Shown: piece after piece, positions 5,337 to 6,131 of the stretch | How positions within the stretch are numbered: position 1 is the first letter of the stretch | Layout: every line of letters begins with the position of its first letter | Origin: Rhodopirellula sp. | GTDB taxonomy: Bacteria > Planctomycetota > Planctomycetia > Pirellulales > Pirellulaceae | DNA length: 6,131 nucleotides | Assembly (NCBI GenBank): GCA_003513555.1 | Contig: DOPG01000189.1 | Span: forward strand, 1-6,131 | Direction of reading: 5' to 3' | Made by a program: the position numbers and the translations under genes | Notes under the pieces: model-generated | Databases searched by the model: none | What the model saw: only the letters and a program-made list of their open reading frames with translations | What the model was told of the DNA's origin: nothing

Positions 5337-6131
5337 TCAATCGAGGGAGATCTGACTCCCTGGCTTCAGAGCATTGGCCGGGTAGGGGCGTGAATCATCG
5401 AACACGTACATCTGCTCTGGTGTTTCAATCGTAGTTGCTGTTTCGTCGTAGAGTTCAGTGGTGTCATCGAAGACACCTGTGGGATCCAGTTTCAAGTGCT
5501 TGACCATGAAGGGGTACATCGCTTGTCTTTTCAGGTATTGGTAGCCGTGTTTGCGTCCCGGGTAATGGACGTTTTCGACATTTGCCTGTTTGCCATGAAG
5601 TGTGTAGATATTGCGGATGTAAGGGTATTCAACAACGGGTGTGTTTTTTGTCCAGTCACCACCCACTGAGACAAGTAGTTGTGGCCGTGGTGCGGCAAGT
5701 GCAGCAATTTCAGCATTGTTGGTTTCGAGTTTGTCTGTTTTGTGGATCGGCATGCCGCTTTCGCAATGACAGCCACCGAAAAAATGTGCCGATACCATCA
5801 CAACCGGAACTGAGGCAGTGACTCGATCATCAACCGCTGTTAGGAGAAAGGTTTGCGTTCCACCTCCTGAGCATCCGGTGACTCCGATTCGATTGTCATC
5901 GACATCATCAAGGGCTTGGACGAAATCAATGGCACGAATGCTTCCCCAAGTTTGCAGGGTGAGAGCCTGATTGTGTTTATGGTTCCAGCCATGGTGCAAA
6001 GATTCGCCGAAACCAATCATGTCATAAGAAAACACCACTGCACCCATTCGAGCCAAGGTCGCGCAACGATTTTGTTGGTCGGGTCGCAAACGCCCACCTG
6101 CACGCCCAGTTGCGTGCCCATGTGGGCACAG
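5337..6131 (-). CDS. Alpha/beta hydrolase, acetyl-xylan-esterase-like, 5' end outside the window
   Basis: The minus-strand frame is open to the window edge: 264 residues are visible, beginning LCPHGH...GR, and the true start lies beyond base 6131. The TTG at 6089 is only an internal codon. Numbering from the edge, PHGH with GR (residues 3-10) is the conserved entry motif; ATLARMGAVVFSYDMIGFGES follows the usual strand-turn pattern; G86-C-S88-G-G is the nucleophile elbow with catalytic Ser88; Asp159 in GGDWTKNTP and His195 in GRKHGYQY are the likely other triad members. This is the arrangement of the acetyl xylan esterase/dienelactone-hydrolase-like group common in planctomycetes, which removes acyl groups from carbohydrates. 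The exact substrate is inference. A short C-terminal extension (about residues 215-264, acidic, ending GSQISLD) follows the hydrolase core. It is upstream of the EEP gene in the same orientation. Confidence 0.85.
   Translation of the reverse strand: MCPHGHATGRAGGRLRPDQQNRCATLARMGAVVFSYDMIGFGESLHHGWNHKHNQALTLQTWGSIRAIDFVQALDDVDDNRIGVTGCSGGGTQTFLLTAVDDRVTASVPVVMVSAHFFGGCHCESGMPIHKTDKLETNNAEIAALAAPRPQLLVSVGGDWTKNTPVVEYPYIRNIYTLHGKQANVENVHYPGRKHGYQYLKRQAMYPFMVKHLKLDPTGVFDDTTELYDETATTIETPEQMYVFDDSRPYPANALKPGSQISLD

Overview
The window reads like a chromosomal segment of a marine planctomycete (Pirellulales/Planctomycetales type). Base composition looks roughly balanced. Nearly every gene product is an exported or 'scavenging' enzyme of a kind that is strongly expanded in that phylum: a secreted sulfatase, a secreted BNR-repeat sialidase, an exported endonuclease/exonuclease/phosphatase (EEP) fold protein, an acetyl-xylan-esterase-like alpha/beta hydrolase and a phytanoyl-CoA dioxygenase (PhyH) protein. 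Most genes have no clear Shine-Dalgarno, which is also common there. The taxonomic call is an inference from gene content only.

Layout. 1-621 (+): 3' part of a PhyH-family 2-oxoglutarate/Fe(II) oxygenase, followed by a doubtful small overlapping ORF (581-751). 752-874: spacer with a weak sigma70-like promoter and a good ribosome binding site. 875-1132 (+): two-helix small membrane protein, whose likely intrinsic terminator lies inside the 3' coding end of the convergent next gene. 1148-2623 (-): exported sulfatase with an unusual C-T-C-S-R active-site motif. 2624-3049: divergent control region of about 430 bp holding a 16-bp-spaced direct repeat, a long 83-nt hairpin with a competing alternative pairing, a possible 18-codon upstream ORF, and a 27-nt homopyrimidine tract (G-quadruplex motif on the minus strand). 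3050-4204 (+): exported sialidase with a complete set of catalytic residues. 4205-4305: convergent spacer with a palindrome. 4306-5208 (-): exported EEP-family hydrolase. 5337-6131 (-): alpha/beta hydrolase whose start lies beyond the window.

Together the sulfatase, sialidase and esterase fit stepwise removal of sulfate, sialic acid and acyl groups from complex extracellular glycans. The sulfatase and sialidase are divergently transcribed from one shared control region, so co-regulation is plausible but not shown. The EEP protein and the esterase run in the same direction with a 128-nt gap and may form a separate transcription unit. No RNA gene, insertion sequence, CRISPR array or complete new multi-gene system is visible. 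The least explained part is the sulfatase/sialidase control region.
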